A stretch of 64,000 nt of DNA from Rhizobiaceae bacterium (GCA_019635795.1 JAHBYV010000003.1:62001-126000); one strand, 5' to 3'. Numbered from the stretch's first letter, positions 43,739-54,693 are shown. Numbers and translations are program-made. The notes: a model not told the origin generated them from the letters alone.

Positions 43739-45612
43739 GCTGCACCCCGTGCGTGGTCGCGTTCATGCTGCCTGATACGCATTAGCAGAATTGCCAGCGC
43801 CGCAGGTGTCATACCATCAATACGCTTGGCTTCACCGAGGGAAGCTGGACGGCGCATTGTGAGCTTCTGTTGAAGCTCCATAGACAATCCAGGCACACTG
43901 GTAAAATCCATATCCGCAGGAATGAGCCTGCCTTCCTCTTTGCGCAACTCGACGACATCGGCAGACTGCCGCTCTAAATAAACTGCGTAGCGGGCTTCCG
44001 TCTTCACGGCTTCTAACGCGATCTTTGGATGGGATGCAATTTCAGACCATAAAACTTCCAAGTTAGTTTCATCAACATCTGGATAGGAAAGAAGCTGGAA
44101 CCCCGACCGTCGAGCACCATCGAGATTCACAGTAATTCCGGCGCGCCTTGCTTCGGTTGGCGAAACCGAAACCGTCTTTAGAAAATCCCGCGCCGATGCA
44201 ATATCTTGCTGCTGTTGTTCAAATGCGGCAACTCGTTCACTGGAGGCGATTCCAAGACTTATCGCAAGCGGCGTCAGTCGTTCATCGGCATTATCAGCAC
44301 GCAGAGATAGCCTGAATTCTGCCCTCGATGTAAACATGCGATATGGTTCCGAAACGCCCCTGGATGTTAAGTCATCCAGCATTACGCCAATATAGGAATC
44401 CGTTCGAGCAAATCGGACCTTCTCCGATCCGCCAGTGATTCGAGCAGCGTTCAGACCAGCAACCAACCCTTGAGCGGCCGCCTCTTCATATCCGGTCGTT
44501 CCATTGATCTGACCGGCAAGAAACAAGCCAGAGATCTTACGTGTCTCCAGAGTGACATCGAGTTCCCGCGGATCGATATGATCATACTCAATAGCGTACC
44601 CCGGTTGCAGAATCTGCGCACACTCCAAACCCGGAATAGTCTTTAGAAACTCGTGCTGAACTTCCTCCGGAAGCGAGGTCGAGATGCCATTCGGATAAAC
44701 AGTATCATCGTCAAGCCCCTCCGGTTCCAGAAATATCTGGTGTCCGTCTCGATCACCAAACTTGACAATCTTGTCCTCGACAGAGGGGCAGTAACGCGGT
44801 CCAATTCCCTCGATGGAGCCGGAATACATCGCGGAGCGATGTAAATTTTCTCGAATAATTCTATGAGTCGCCGGCGTGGTTTTAGTAATACCACAATCAA
44901 TCTGCGGGTTCGTGATCTGGCTAGTCAGCAGTGAGAATGGCTGCAATTCGTCATCGGCCTTCTGCGTATCCAGACTTGCCCAATCTATAGTTTTGCCATC
45001 AAGCCGGGCAGGGGTTCCCGTCTTGAGACGGCCGAGCTTGAACCCATGCCTCGCGAGCGTTTCCGACAGGCCATCGGATGGCTTCTCGCTCATGCGTCCC
45101 GCGCGAATTTTCCGCTCACCTATATGTATCAAGCCGCGAAGGAATGTGCCCGTGGTGAGAACCACAGCACCGCATCGATACGCCCCTTGATCAGTTATAA
45201 CAGCAGAGATTGCCCCGCTACTCACTTCCAGGTCCAACGCTTCGCCTTCAATCACCGTAAGGTTCGGGTGCTCGTTGATCGCCGCTTGCATCGCCAAACG
45301 ATAAAGCTTTCGGTCGGCCTGGGTCCGTGGACCCCTAACAGCTGGGCCTTTGCGCCTATTGAGCATCCGAAACTGGATACCCCCGGCATCAGCCATTCTT
45401 CCCATGAGACCGTCGAGAGCGTCTATTTCTCTGACCAAATGTCCCTTGCCCAACCCCCCAATGGCCGGGTTGCAGGACATGACCCCAATGGTACTGGCGT
45501 TCAGCGTCAAAAGCATAGTGTCGGCACCAGCACGCGCGGACGCGCTTGCTGCTTCACAGCCTGCATGGCCGCCACCGACTACTATAACGTCGAACTTCAT
45601 ATCACTGCTCAT
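43735..45612 (-). CDS. mnmG: tRNA uridine-5-carboxymethylaminomethyl modification enzyme MnmG (GidA)
   Basis: A 625-residue FAD protein. [17 protein letters not shown] at residue 12 is the dinucleotide-binding motif. [21 protein letters not shown] and the two GidA signatures ([15 protein letters not shown] and [17 protein letters not shown]) are present. With MnmE it makes (c)mnm5U34 in tRNAs for two-codon boxes. It lies 88 bases after the mnmE stop, and that gap contains two parS sites. Confidence 0.95.
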   Translation of the reverse strand: MSSDMKFDVIVVGGGHAGCEAASASARAGADTMLLTLNASTIGVMSCNPAIGGLGKGHLVREIDALDGLMGRMADAGGIQFRMLNRRKGPAVRGPRTQADRKLYRLAMQAAINEHPNLTVIEGEALDLEVSSGAISAVITDQGAYRCGAVVLTTGTFLRGLIHIGERKIRAGRMSEKPSDGLSETLARHGFKLGRLKTGTPARLDGKTIDWASLDTQKADDELQPFSLLTSQITNPQIDCGITKTTPATHRIIRENLHRSAMYSGSIEGIGPRYCPSVEDKIVKFGDRDGHQIFLEPEGLDDDTVYPNGISTSLPEEVQHEFLKTIPGLECAQILQPGYAIEYDHIDPRELDVTLETRKISGLFLAGQINGTTGYEEAAAQGLVAGLNAARITGGSEKVRFARTDSYIGVMLDDLTSRGVSEPYRMFTSRAEFRLSLRADNADERLTPLAISLGIASSERVAAFEQQQQDIASARDFLKTVSVSPTEARRAGITVNLDGARRSGFQLLSYPDVDETNLEVLWSEIASHPKIALEAVKTEARYAVYLERQSADVVELRKEEGRLIPADMDFTSVPGLSMELQQKLTMRRPASLGEAKRIDGMTPAALAILLMRIRQHERDHARGAA

Positions 45613-45648
45613 TTGCGGGCGCTGACATACTGAATCCAGCGAGTCAAG

Positions 45649-45664
45649 TGTTTCACGTGAAACA
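45649..45664. other. Perfect parS site between mnmE and mnmG
   Basis: TGTTTCACGTGAAACA, identical to the consensus, lies 36 bases before the mnmG ATG. ParB loading here could affect mnmG transcription; this is inference. Confidence 0.95.
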
Positions 45665-45687
45665 ATAACACAATTTCACAATGCCAA

Positions 45688-45703
45688 TGTTTCACGTGAA
45701 TCA
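45688..45703. other. parS site overlapping the mnmE stop codon
   Basis: TGTTTCACGTGAATCA matches parS at 15 of 16 positions, 24 bases from the perfect site. Read on the minus strand its first three bases are the TGA stop of mnmE, and the single mismatch falls in that stop codon. Confidence 0.88.
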
Positions 45704-46996
45704 TTTTCCGATGCAAAACCGCGAAAAGATTACGTCAAGAATATCTTCTACGTCCACCCTTCCAGTTACTTTACCAACTTCGTCAGAAGCGTAACGCAGT
45801 GCTTCAGCCTGTAGTTCGACAAGGCCGCCATAGCCACCCAGCGCATCCCGCAGATGTCCAACGGCGTTCTTTAGCAAACTAATGTGCCGTTCACGCGAAG
45901 GCAGGAGATCACCTTGTCGGCCAAGCGCGTCCCGGGCCCGTCGCTCAATCAAATCTAATAGGGCAGATATACCCTGACCGGTCTGGGTCGAGATCACCAA
46001 ATCACCCGATATGGCGTCGAACAAATCAGCTTTTGTACCGATCTTCACTGCGTCGGGAAACTCATCGATGGGTCCAGCTGACGTTAAATCACGCAGGTGT
46101 AGAACCAAATCCGCCTTGCTCGCGCGCTCTTTTGCACGCTCAATGCCCAGCGTTTCAACCTTCCCAGCGCCTTCGCGAATTCCCGCAGTATCCGTCACCC
46201 GAACCTTGATCCCGTTCAGATCAAGCGCTACTTCAATAAGGTCTCGCGTGGTACCAGGTTCGTCGGAAACAAGCGCAACATCGCGCCGAGTGAGCGCATT
46301 TAGCAAACTCGATTTGCCTGCATTTGGCGCGCCTACTATGACGACATCAAAGCCGTCACGAATGATTTCTGCCCTATGAAAAGTCGCAATGTGTTCTTCG
46401 ATCGAGCGAACCAAGTGTGATAGGTCGGCCAGCACTGAATCCGATACAGAACCGGGCACATCTTCTTGGTCTGAAAAATCGAGTTCTGCCTCCAGCAGAG
46501 CCCGTGACGAAATCAATTGAGTGCGCCAGCTTTCATAAAGCTCTTTTTGGCCACCGCCCGCATTCAACAGCGCAAATCGCCTTTGGGCCTCGGTCTGCGC
46601 TTCAATTAGATCAGCAAGCGCCTCCGCTTCCGTGAGGTCAAGCTTGCCGTTTAGGAATGCACGTTTGGTAAACTCCCCTTGCTCGGCCTGTCTTACGCCT
46701 GAAAACGCTGCCAACACATTGAGCATCCTTGCGACTACGGCACGGCCCCCATGCAAATGCAACTCTGCGACGTCCTCACCGGTGAAGCTACGCGGATTCT
46801 CGAAGAACATCACCAAGCCGCGATCAATCTCGTCACCTTCGGGCGAGCTGATCTTGCAATAATGTGCCAGTCTTGGTTGCGGTACTAAACCACAAATGGA
46901 CATCAGTATGTCGCGAACACGTGAACCAGAAACTCGGATCAACGCCACGCCTGAAGGCAAGGCTCCGCTGGAAAGCGCAAAGATCGTATCGGTCAT
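45701..46996 (-). CDS. mnmE: tRNA modification GTPase MnmE (TrmE)
   Basis: A 431-residue GTPase. The N-terminal tetrahydrofolate-binding domain (TIFALSSGALPSGVALIRVSG) leads to a G domain inserted in a helical domain: G1 GAPNAGKSS near residue 224, G3 DTAGI, and G4 as TKAD instead of the usual NKxD. The C-terminal CIGK motif is complete. It works with MnmG on U34. The divergent thioredoxin-like gene starts 36 bases from its ATG. Confidence 0.93.
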   Translation of the reverse strand: MTDTIFALSSGALPSGVALIRVSGSRVRDILMSICGLVPQPRLAHYCKISSPEGDEIDRGLVMFFENPRSFTGEDVAELHLHGGRAVVARMLNVLAAFSGVRQAEQGEFTKRAFLNGKLDLTEAEALADLIEAQTEAQRRFALLNAGGGQKELYESWRTQLISSRALLEAELDFSDQEDVPGSVSDSVLADLSHLVRSIEEHIATFHRAEIIRDGFDVVIVGAPNAGKSSLLNALTRRDVALVSDEPGTTRDLIEVALDLNGIKVRVTDTAGIREGAGKVETLGIERAKERASKADLVLHLRDLTSAGPIDEFPDAVKIGTKADLFDAISGDLVISTQTGQGISALLDLIERRARDALGRQGDLLPSRERHISLLKNAVGHLRDALGGYGGLVELQAEALRYASDEVGKVTGRVDVEDILDVIFSRFCIGK

Positions 46997-47032
46997 TGCC
47001 GCGAGCTTCCTACAGGCATAGTCTTACGAGCT

Positions 47033-49057
47033 ATGGAACAGACTGACTTCAACTTTGTACCTCGCAACCTGCTCGACAGGGAAGCAAGCCCCTATCTTTT
47101 GCAACACGCCTCGAACCCCGTCTTTTGGCGACCTTGGGGCAAAGATGCAATGGCTGAAGCGCGGCAACGTGATTGTCCGATCCTGCTTTCCGTTGGATAT
47201 GCCGCCTGCCACTGGTGTCACGTGATGGCGCATGAGTCGTTTGAGAACCCGGAAACCGCCAATCTTATGAACTCTTTTTACGTAAACGTAAAAGTTGATC
47301 GCGAAGAAAGACCGGACATCGACCAGATCTATATGGCAGCATTGTCGTCTATGGGCCAACAGGGCGGTTGGCCACTTACGATGTTTCTTACACCTGACGG
47401 CAAGCCATTCTGGGGTGGCACATATCTCCCGCCGACGCCGCGCCACGGCCAACCGTCATTCTCACAAATATTGTTTGCAGTCCACGACGCCTGGAAAACA
47501 AAACGAGCAGATATTGAACACAATGCAACCGCACTCGCCGCGCATGTGCAGACGCAGTTGGCAAGGGCAGGAGTGCCATCAGAAGTTGATCTTCATGAAA
47601 TGCTGGCAGAAGCGCTTCTGCCGCGAATCGATGAGGAGCGTGGCGGAATGTCGGGTGCTCCAAAATTCCCGAACGCTCCCTTTATGTATGCTCTGTGGCT
47701 GAACTGGTTGAAGACCCGCGATCCTCGGTATTGTGAAGCTACACTCAATTCACTACGCCACATGCTATGCGGTGGAATTTACGATCACATAGGCGGAGGT
47801 CTTGCCCGCTATTCGACCGACGCGGACTGGATGATCCCCCATTTTGAGAAGATGCTCTACGATAATGCCCAGATGATCAGGCAAACAAATTGGGCATATT
47901 CTGCCTGTGGAGATAATTTGTTTCGGTCACGAATCAAACAGACTGTCCAATGGCTTTGTAATGAAATGCTCACGCCGCAAGGGTTTGCATCAAGCCTGGA
48001 CGCCGACAATGCCGGTGAAGAGGGACAATTTTACTGCTGGACAGCCCATGAGATCGAAGCAGTCACGGGACTGAATTATCACCAGTTTTCGACGTTCTTC
48101 TCACTCGGTAGCAATCCGCATTGGGAAGGCTCGCCAGTTGTGTTTCAAACCCGGGAGCAGTTCAAGGCAGAACAGAATGATCCCGAGCCGGCGAATCTGA
48201 TACGCCAGAAGCTGCTAGAGTTTCGTAACGACAATCGCGTCAAGCCTCCGCGTGACGACAAGGTTCTCACTGACTGGAACGGCCTAGCTATTCAGGCGCT
48301 CGCTGAGGCAGGACGCAGTCTTGGAAAGCCGGACTGGATAGAAACGGCGGCTTCGGTTTTCAGCACGATCGCCGGCTCAGGTCAGGCTGATGGCCGGTTG
48401 CCACACTCAAATCTTGACGGCCGAAAGCAATTTCCAGCCTTTTCCAGCGACTATGCGGCAATGATAAATGCTGCCGTTTCGCTATTCGAAGCGACGGGTA
48501 ACGCGAACTACCTCAATACTGCGCAAGAATGGGTAAGCCTGCTGGATAGGTGGTATGCTGATGACCCACGCACAGGATATTTCCTGACAGCGTCAGATGC
48601 GCAGGACGTTCCGCTCAGGCTGCGCGGAGACGTGGACGAAGCAACACCTTCGGCAAATGCACAAATAATTGAGGCGCTAACGCGCTTGGCATCCGCGACG
48701 GGTAATCAACATCTCGCGTTGCAAGCGCAAAAAATTGCGAGCGAAGCAATCGGTCGTGTGAGCAATCAAAGCTATGGTCAAGCTGGAATAGCCGTTGCTC
48801 ATAATTTGGCCGCCAACCCATCAAAGCTGGTCCTGGTTGGTCCAGAAAATTCCGAACTCGTTGCGGTAGCGAATCGAAACCCCGACCCGCGCCGCGTTGA
48901 TGTGGTTCATGTTCTAGGGCAGGGCGGGAGGATTGAAGCACTCCCGGACGGCACACTTCCATCATCAAACAGCCCCGGTGCATGGCTTTGCACAAACCGG
49001 AGCTGTCGTCCTGTTATAACGAACCCGAGCGAGCTCGAACGAGCTCTTCAAGAATGA
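47033..49057 (+). CDS. DUF255 / YyaL-family thioredoxin-domain protein
   Basis: A 674-residue protein (spermatogenesis-associated protein 20 family). The N-terminal thioredoxin-like domain carries YAACHWCHVM (CxxC near residues 60-63) and is preceded by SPYLLQHASNPVFW. The rest is an (alpha/alpha)6-barrel resembling GlcNAc 2-epimerase or glycosidase folds (KVLTDWNGLAIQALAEAG). The function is not established. It begins 36 bases from mnmE and ends 8 bases before the rho stop. Confidence 0.85.
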   Translation: MEQTDFNFVPRNLLDREASPYLLQHASNPVFWRPWGKDAMAEARQRDCPILLSVGYAACHWCHVMAHESFENPETANLMNSFYVNVKVDREERPDIDQIYMAALSSMGQQGGWPLTMFLTPDGKPFWGGTYLPPTPRHGQPSFSQILFAVHDAWKTKRADIEHNATALAAHVQTQLARAGVPSEVDLHEMLAEALLPRIDEERGGMSGAPKFPNAPFMYALWLNWLKTRDPRYCEATLNSLRHMLCGGIYDHIGGGLARYSTDADWMIPHFEKMLYDNAQMIRQTNWAYSACGDNLFRSRIKQTVQWLCNEMLTPQGFASSLDADNAGEEGQFYCWTAHEIEAVTGLNYHQFSTFFSLGSNPHWEGSPVVFQTREQFKAEQNDPEPANLIRQKLLEFRNDNRVKPPRDDKVLTDWNGLAIQALAEAGRSLGKPDWIETAASVFSTIAGSGQADGRLPHSNLDGRKQFPAFSSDYAAMINAAVSLFEATGNANYLNTAQEWVSLLDRWYADDPRTGYFLTASDAQDVPLRLRGDVDEATPSANAQIIEALTRLASATGNQHLALQAQKIASEAIGRVSNQSYGQAGIAVAHNLAANPSKLVLVGPENSELVAVANRNPDPRRVDVVHVLGQGGRIEALPDGTLPSSNSPGAWLCTNRSCRPVITNPSELERALQE

Positions 49058-49065
49058 AACCTTTA

Positions 49066-50331
49066 TCAGGTGTTCATTGAATCGAAGAAGTCGGCATTCG
49101 TTTTTGTCTGCTTCAACTTGTCGATCAGGAACTCGATCGCGTCTGTCGTTCCCATCGGTGCAAGAATGCGGCGCAGAACAAATATCTTCTGGAGGTCCTG
49201 CTTCTGGACGAGCAGGTCTTCCTTACGCGTACCAGACTTGAGAATGTCCATCGCCGGATAGATGCGCTTGTCAGCAACCTTGCGGTCGAGCACAATTTCA
49301 CTGTTACCGGTGCCTTTGAACTCTTCAAAGATCACTTCGTCCATACGGCTGCCCGTATCGATCAGCGCAGTGGCGATGATTGTGAGCGAGCCACCTTCTT
49401 CAATGTTACGGGCTGCGCCAAAGAACCGCTTCGGGCGTTGCAACGCATTCGCATCGACACCACCGGTCAGAACCTTACCGGATGAAGGCACAACCGTGTT
49501 GTAGGCGCGGCCGAGACGGGTAATCGAGTCGAGCAGAATGACGACGTCACGCCCGTGTTCGACCAACCGCTTGGCTTTCTCGATGACCATTTCAGCCACC
49601 TGAACGTGACGCGCGGCCGGCTCGTCGAATGTCGAGGAAACAACCTCGCCTTTCACTGAACGCTGCATGTCCGTGACTTCCTCGGGACGTTCGTCGATGA
49701 GAAGCACGATGAGATAGCATTCAGGATGATTGGTCGTGATTGAATGCGCGATGTTCTGTAGCAGCACAGTTTTACCCGTGCGCGGTTGAGCAACAATCAG
49801 CGCACGCTGCCCCTTGCCGAGCGGTGCAACAAGATCAATCACCCGCGGAGAGATGTCCTTGCCCGTTGGCACAGCCATTTCCATCTTCAACCTTTCGGTC
49901 GGATAGAGCGGCGTCAGATTGTCAAAATGGATCTTGTGCCGGATTTTTTCCGGGTCATCAAAATTGATCGTGTTGACTTTCAAAAGCGCGAAATAGCGTT
50001 CGCCTTCCTTGGGGCTGCGGATCGGGCCTTCCACAGTATCGCCGGTTTTCAGGGAGAAGCGGCGAATCTGCGAGGGCGAAATATAGATATCATCGGGACC
50101 CGGAAGGTAATTCGCGTTGGCGGAGCGGAGGAAGCCGAAGCCATCCTGCAAGACTTCGACAACACCGTCGCCGATAATTTCAATATCCTGCGCTGCGAGC
50201 TTTTTCAAAATCGCAAACATCAATTCCTGTTTGCGCATGACACTGGCGTTTTCGACTTCAAGTGATTCGGCGAACGCGATCAGATCGGTCGGCTTCTTGT
50301 TCTTGAAATCCTGGAGTTTCATTTCCTGCAT
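49066..50331 (-). CDS. rho: Transcription termination factor Rho
   Basis: A 421-residue hexameric RNA helicase. The N-terminal Rho domain starts [19 protein letters not shown], the RNA-binding cold-shock fold contains [22 protein letters not shown], Walker A is [15 protein letters not shown], and the C-terminal part carries the Q-loop/R-loop ([12 protein letters not shown]). The start is ATG 50331, or ATG 50322 three codons later. Confidence 0.95.
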   Translation of the reverse strand: MQEMKLQDFKNKKPTDLIAFAESLEVENASVMRKQELMFAILKKLAAQDIEIIGDGVVEVLQDGFGFLRSANANYLPGPDDIYISPSQIRRFSLKTGDTVEGPIRSPKEGERYFALLKVNTINFDDPEKIRHKIHFDNLTPLYPTERLKMEMAVPTGKDISPRVIDLVAPLGKGQRALIVAQPRTGKTVLLQNIAHSITTNHPECYLIVLLIDERPEEVTDMQRSVKGEVVSSTFDEPAARHVQVAEMVIEKAKRLVEHGRDVVILLDSITRLGRAYNTVVPSSGKVLTGGVDANALQRPKRFFGAARNIEEGGSLTIIATALIDTGSRMDEVIFEEFKGTGNSEIVLDRKVADKRIYPAMDILKSGTRKEDLLVQKQDLQKIFVLRRILAPMGTTDAIEFLIDKLKQTKTNADFFDSMNT

Positions 50332-50488
50332 GAGTTTAGCTCTGAATATAGGGGAGGTCTGCCGGCTATGCTTTGAATGCCGAACGCGGTCGGTTTGGAG
50401 AAACCTGCAACGCGAAGTAAAGGAAGGAAGGAACCCTCTTTACGACGGACACGTTAAAAGAGCAAGAGGTGCTAATGTACCAAAAGCA

Positions 50489-51022
50489 CTAAAACGGCTT
50501 TACGATCACCAGAATAACAATCGCAATCATAAGGACCGTCGGCACTTCATTGACGATCCGCCAATGGCGCGCTGGCTTGATGTTCTCATCATTGGCAAAG
50601 CGTCGCACCGCGCCTGACAGATAGCCATGCACCCCTGACAAAACAAGGACCGCAGCAATCTTGGCGTGAAGCCAACCGCCCATAAAGCCGAAACCTTTCC
50701 AGGCGAGCCAGAGGCCAAAAGCCCAGGCAACAATCATGGCGGGATTTATGATTCCATGCAAAAGCCGCCGTTCCATGACCTTGAAAGTCTCCGATTGAAC
50801 GGAACCCTTCTCCGCGTCCGCGTGATATACGAACAGGCGTGGCAGATACAGCATGCCGGCCATCCATGCGATGATCGCAATCACGTGTATAGCCTTTGCC
50901 CATAGGTAAAAGCCGTCACCCGCGCCGAAAAACAGAAGCAAGGTCGTTGCCGCAAGAATCGCAATCGCAACGAACATGCGCATATATGCAACCTTTGGCG
51001 TTGAAGAGGACGGCTTGTTCAT
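50489..51022 (-). CDS. hemJ: Protoporphyrinogen IX oxidase HemJ
   Basis: A 177-residue inner-membrane protein with four to five hydrophobic segments, including the conserved [24 protein letters not shown] (heme-ligand His). HemJ oxidises protoporphyrinogen IX in the penultimate step of heme synthesis. Its start overlaps the hemE stop by 4 bases, so two heme genes form a coupled pair beside oriC, as in related alphaproteobacteria. The 157 bases to rho hold no evident gene. Confidence 0.88.
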   Translation of the reverse strand: MNKPSSSTPKVAYMRMFVAIAILAATTLLLFFGAGDGFYLWAKAIHVIAIIAWMAGMLYLPRLFVYHADAEKGSVQSETFKVMERRLLHGIINPAMIVAWAFGLWLAWKGFGFMGGWLHAKIAAVLVLSGVHGYLSGAVRRFANDENIKPARHWRIVNEVPTVLMIAIVILVIVKPF

Positions 51023-52056
51023 CGCGACCAGCTCCTGACTTGCTCCAGCATTGCTTCAACATTCGCTATTGGAGTCGGAGGGGTAATACCGTGACCGAGG
51101 TTGAATACCAATGGTCCCGAGCCGAGATTCTTCAAAATTGCCTCGACGCCTTCTTTGAGAGCACGACCACCAGCGACAAGCCGCAGAGGATCAAGGTTGC
51201 CCTGAACTGCGCCTTCGCTCTGAAGAGAGCGCGCCTGTTCCAGTGGAACAGTCCAATCAAGGCCCAGAGCCGTAGCACCGGTTTGTTGGCGATATCCGTT
51301 ATACCTCGTTCCCGCTCCTCGCGGGAATGCAATGATTGGAACATCAGGATGCGCGGCACGGACACGGCTTACTATTTTGGCCACCGGTTCGATTGCGCAA
51401 GTCTGGAAACTCTCCTCATCCAGCACGCCAGCCCAGGAGTCGAATATCTGCACAACATCGGCGCCTTCTGCGATCTGCCTGATAAGATATTCTGCAGATA
51501 TTTCAGCAAGCAGGTCGAGAAGCTGCCGCATTTCATTCGGGTATCGGTAAGCGAATTCCCGGGCAGGGGCCTGATCGCTCGTGCCATGTCCGGCAATCAT
51601 ATAAGTCGCGACCGTCCACGGCGCGCCACAAAAGCCGATAAGCGTTGTTTCCTGCGGCAACTCTTTTCTCAATCGCCGGACAGTTTCATAAACCGGTGAA
51701 AGATTCACGTGAAACGCTTCGCTATTGAGCGCCGCAATTTCCTGCGGCTCAATCGGCGTCATCAAAGGCCCACGACCTTCCTCAAACCTCAGATCGCGCC
51801 CGAGTGCGTGAGGCACCACCAGAATATCAGAAAACAGGATCGAAGCATCAAAGCCAAATCGGCGAATAGGTTGAAGGGTGACTTCGACGGCCAGATCAGG
51901 ATTGTAGCAAAGGTCGAGAAAGCTGCCCGCCTGCTTTCGGGTCTCCCTGTATTCGGGAAGATAACGACCTGCCTGGCGCATCATCCAGACAGGAGGCGTC
52001 TCAAGCGTCTTTCCCTTCAAAACCTGAACAACGCGACGTTCGGAAGATCGAGTCAT
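51019..52056 (-). CDS. hemE: Uroporphyrinogen decarboxylase HemE
   Basis: A 345-residue enzyme converting uroporphyrinogen III to coproporphyrinogen III. The signatures [20 protein letters not shown] (about 21-40) and [18 protein letters not shown] (about 140) are intact, and the catalytic Asp is in [14 protein letters not shown]. It is the first gene left of oriC; the hemE-oriC neighbourhood is well known from Caulobacter and rhizobia. Confidence 0.95.
   Translation of the reverse strand: MTRSSERRVVQVLKGKTLETPPVWMMRQAGRYLPEYRETRKQAGSFLDLCYNPDLAVEVTLQPIRRFGFDASILFSDILVVPHALGRDLRFEEGRGPLMTPIEPQEIAALNSEAFHVNLSPVYETVRRLRKELPQETTLIGFCGAPWTVATYMIAGHGTSDQAPAREFAYRYPNEMRQLLDLLAEISAEYLIRQIAEGADVVQIFDSWAGVLDEESFQTCAIEPVAKIVSRVRAAHPDVPIIAFPRGAGTRYNGYRQQTGATALGLDWTVPLEQARSLQSEGAVQGNLDPLRLVAGGRALKEGVEAILKNLGSGPLVFNLGHGITPPTPIANVEAMLEQVRSWSR
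51701..51716. other. Degenerate parS-like sequence inside hemE
   Basis: AGATTCACGTGAAACG matches parS at 13 of 16 positions and keeps the central TTCACGTGAA. It lies about 350 bases from oriC. Binding would probably be weaker than at the perfect site. Confidence 0.55.
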
Positions 52057-52428
52057 AAATAATTAATCTTTTAATAAGAGAGTCTTTTGATTCTTAGACT
52101 CTGTTGGAATCGGGATAGCAGCATTTTTCACAGAGGCACCTTCGGAAGCCAGAACACATAGTGTCGCGCAACTTCTGAAAACCGCCTGTGAACTTTGTGG
52201 ATACGCCGATTTCGCCAATCATGCCAGACATTTGCCGACCCCCTCGCTGAGGGCGGTTCGATAAGTCTGCGTGGGCGCTCTGAATTTCACATTTTCCTCC
52301 ACAGGCGTGGACTCCGCCCCTTGCGCATGTGAATTGTGGACAATTCACGATCTGATACATAGGTGTCTGAACGGGGAGGACCTTTCTCCAGCTTTTTCCA
52401 CAGTTGCCCACAGGGCTGGGAATAACCA
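52057..52428. other. Probable chromosomal replication origin (oriC)
   Basis: A 372-base gene-free region between divergent hemE and ppsR. DnaA-box-like 9-mers include TTTTTCACA (52124-52132), GTATCCACA (minus, 52204-52196), TTGTCCACA (minus, 52343-52335, inside a perfect inverted repeat 52329-52348) and TTTTCCACA (52394-52402); weaker ones are at 52295-52303 and 52404-52412. An AT-rich stretch at about 52053-52095 beside hemE may be the unwinding element. Three GANTC sites cluster at 52089-52111, with a fourth at 52310. The hemE context and parS cluster support the call. Origin activity itself is inferred. Confidence 0.85.
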
Positions 52429-53250
52429 TTGAACAAGTCGCAGAATTTCTTCCACCTTCACCTGATTTCAGACGCAACAGGCGAAACATTGCTTGCTGCT
52501 GGCCGCGCTGCATCCGCGCAATATAAGGAAGCGCGAGCGATTGAGCACATCTATCCGCTCATTCGCACGGAAAAGCAGCTGACCAAAGTTTTCGAAGACA
52601 TCGAGGATGAACCCGGAATCGTCCTCTATACGGTGGTCGATCAATCACTGAGCCGTCGCATTGATGAACATTGCGCGGGCCTTGGTCTGCCATGCGTCTC
52701 TGTGCTTGAACCGGTATTGCTTGTGTTTCAAACGTTTCTCGGTGCACCAGCCGGTCGAAGGGTAGGCGCACAACACGCTCTTGATGCTGATTATTTCAAG
52801 CGTATCGATGCCCTGAACTATACGATGGAGCATGATGACGGTCAGCTTCAACATGACCTTGACGAGGCTGACGTCGTATTGATCGGGATCTCTCGCACAT
52901 CGAAAACCCCGACCAGCATCTATCTGGCCAATCGCGGCATAAAGACTGCCAACATTCCTATCGTGCTCGGCGTGCCATTGCCGCAAAGTCTGATTGAGAC
53001 AAAAGGACCGCTGATTGTCGGGCTCATAGCGACAGCCGAACGCATTTCGCATGTGCGCCAAAACCGGCTATTGGGCGCGACTTCCGGTTTTGATTCGAAT
53101 TCATATGCTGATCGCGCGCATATTTCGGAAGAGCTTGCCTATGCCCGCCAGCTTTGCACACGCTATGGGTGGCCATTAATTGATGTGAGTCGTCGTTCCA
53201 TTGAAGAGACTGCCGCTGCAATCGTTGCCCTGCGGCGCAAGAATAGGTAG
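52429..53250 (+). CDS. ppsR: Bifunctional PEP synthase/PPDK regulatory kinase-phosphorylase (DUF299)
   Basis: A 273-residue member of the ADP-dependent kinase/Pi-dependent pyrophosphorylase family that switches PEP synthase or pyruvate phosphate dikinase on and off. The P-loop-like [11 protein letters not shown] lies at residues 153-163, and it starts [15 protein letters not shown]. The start is TTG 52429. First gene right of oriC; it starts an apparent operon with maf, aroE and coaE. The actual target kinase (PPDK in alphaproteobacteria) is inferred. Confidence 0.88.
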   Translation: MNKSQNFFHLHLISDATGETLLAAGRAASAQYKEARAIEHIYPLIRTEKQLTKVFEDIEDEPGIVLYTVVDQSLSRRIDEHCAGLGLPCVSVLEPVLLVFQTFLGAPAGRRVGAQHALDADYFKRIDALNYTMEHDDGQLQHDLDEADVVLIGISRTSKTPTSIYLANRGIKTANIPIVLGVPLPQSLIETKGPLIVGLIATAERISHVRQNRLLGATSGFDSNSYADRAHISEELAYARQLCTRYGWPLIDVSRRSIEETAAAIVALRRKNR

Positions 53251-53258
53251 GTCAGGCC

Positions 53259-53858
53259 ATGGCTGAAAAACTTGTCCTTGCTTCGGCAAGCCCTCATCGC
53301 AAAGCGCTCCTCCAGAATGCAGGAATAGATTTCGATGCTGTAGCGGCTCAGGTTGACGAGCGCGCAATCGAGGCTCCGTTGAAAGACGCAGGCTTGTCTG
53401 CTGAAGACGTTGCTCTGGTTCTTGCAGAAGCCAAGGCTGCGAATGTGAGTGAAAGACACGGCACCGCTCTGGTGCTGGGTTGTGACCAGACCTTATCCCT
53501 TGAAGACGAGGTTTTGCACAAACCTGCCGATATGGAAGCTGCGCGCCGTCAACTGCTTCGTCTTTCTGGAAAAACGCACCATCTCAACAGCGCCCTGGTG
53601 CTAGTGCGCAATGGCGAAACTTTGTGGCGTCATGTCTCTGTGGCTTCGCTGACAATGCGTGAGCTTCAACCGGCCTTTGTCGGTCGCTATCTGGCGAAGG
53701 TGGGTGAAAAAGCCCTGACGAGCGTTGGAGCCTACCAGATCGAAGGTGAAGGCATCCAACTTTTCTCTGACGTGGAGGGTGATTTCTTCACGATTGTTGG
53801 GTTGCCGCTGATCCCATTGCTCGAAGAACTTCGCCGCATCGGGGCAATCGATGGCTGA
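53259..53858 (+). CDS. maf: Maf-family nucleotide pyrophosphatase
   Basis: A 199-residue Maf/YceF protein, starting [19 protein letters not shown], with EAKAANV and [16 protein letters not shown] (active-site Asp in the CDQ motif). It hydrolyses m7GTP or dTTP/UTP-type nucleotides, probably clearing modified nucleotides. Eight bases after ppsR; overlaps aroE by 8 bases. Confidence 0.9.
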   Translation: MAEKLVLASASPHRKALLQNAGIDFDAVAAQVDERAIEAPLKDAGLSAEDVALVLAEAKAANVSERHGTALVLGCDQTLSLEDEVLHKPADMEAARRQLLRLSGKTHHLNSALVLVRNGETLWRHVSVASLTMRELQPAFVGRYLAKVGEKALTSVGAYQIEGEGIQLFSDVEGDFFTIVGLPLIPLLEELRRIGAIDG

Positions 53859-54693
53859 AACTATACGTCGCGCATTCGTTTGCGGTCATCCGATCGCCCA
53901 TTCGCGCTCTCCGATCATTCACGGTCACTGGTTACATGTGCATGGGCTGAATGGCACTTATGAAGCCATTGACGTTGCGCCGTCCCAGTTTGAAGCTTTC
54001 ATCAGCACTCTTTCGGAGAAGGGTTTTGCCGGCGGCAATGTCACCATTCCACATAAGGAAGCTGCATTCCGTCTGGTACAGCGCAAAGACCATGCCGCTG
54101 AGGAAATCGGCGCGGTGAATACGCTCTGGATGGAAGACGGGATACTCAACGGTACGAATACAGACGCTTACGGCTTTGCTGCAAACCTGGACGATCACAA
54201 GCCGGGTTGGGACAAGGTCGACACCGCCATTGTGCTGGGAGCAGGGGGTGCGGCACGGGCCATCATTCATGCTTTGCTTGAGCGCGGCATTGGTGAAGTT
54301 CGCATTCTCAATCGCACCCTCGCACGCGCCCGCGAGCTTGCAGACACATTTGGCGCACGGACCAGCGCTCATGATTTGAGCGGAGCTAAAGAGTTGGTTT
54401 CCGATGCCGGCTTGGTGGTGAACACGACAGCGCTTGGCATGGATGGAGACTCCAACCTTCCGGCTGATCCCGAGCATATGCCGGACCGGGCGCTGGTGAC
54501 TGACATTGTATATGTGCCCCTTGAAACGCCTTTTCTGCGTGCTGCCCGCCGTCGTGGACTGGCGACTGTCGATGGTCTGGGAATGCTGCTTCATCAGGCA
54601 GTTCCCGGTTTCGAACGCTGGTTCGGCGTTCGGCCGCGCGCCACACCACAGCTTCGTGAACTTGTTCTCAAGAGCATGGAAGATCATTCATGA
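53851..54693 (+). CDS. aroE: Shikimate dehydrogenase AroE
   Basis: A 280-residue NADP-dependent enzyme reducing 3-dehydroshikimate. [16 protein letters not shown] (about 10-25) binds shikimate, [13 protein letters not shown] contains the catalytic Lys, and [19 protein letters not shown] is the Rossmann motif. Overlaps maf by 8 and coaE by 4 bases. Confidence 0.93.
   Translation: MAETIRRAFVCGHPIAHSRSPIIHGHWLHVHGLNGTYEAIDVAPSQFEAFISTLSEKGFAGGNVTIPHKEAAFRLVQRKDHAAEEIGAVNTLWMEDGILNGTNTDAYGFAANLDDHKPGWDKVDTAIVLGAGGAARAIIHALLERGIGEVRILNRTLARARELADTFGARTSAHDLSGAKELVSDAGLVVNTTALGMDGDSNLPADPEHMPDRALVTDIVYVPLETPFLRAARRRGLATVDGLGMLLHQAVPGFERWFGVRPRATPQLRELVLKSMEDHS

Noticed and set aside
52063-52074. 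CtrA-type site TTAA-N7-TTAA in oriC
   Set aside because: The spacing is N4, not N7, so it does not fit the consensus; it is treated only as part of the AT-rich segment.
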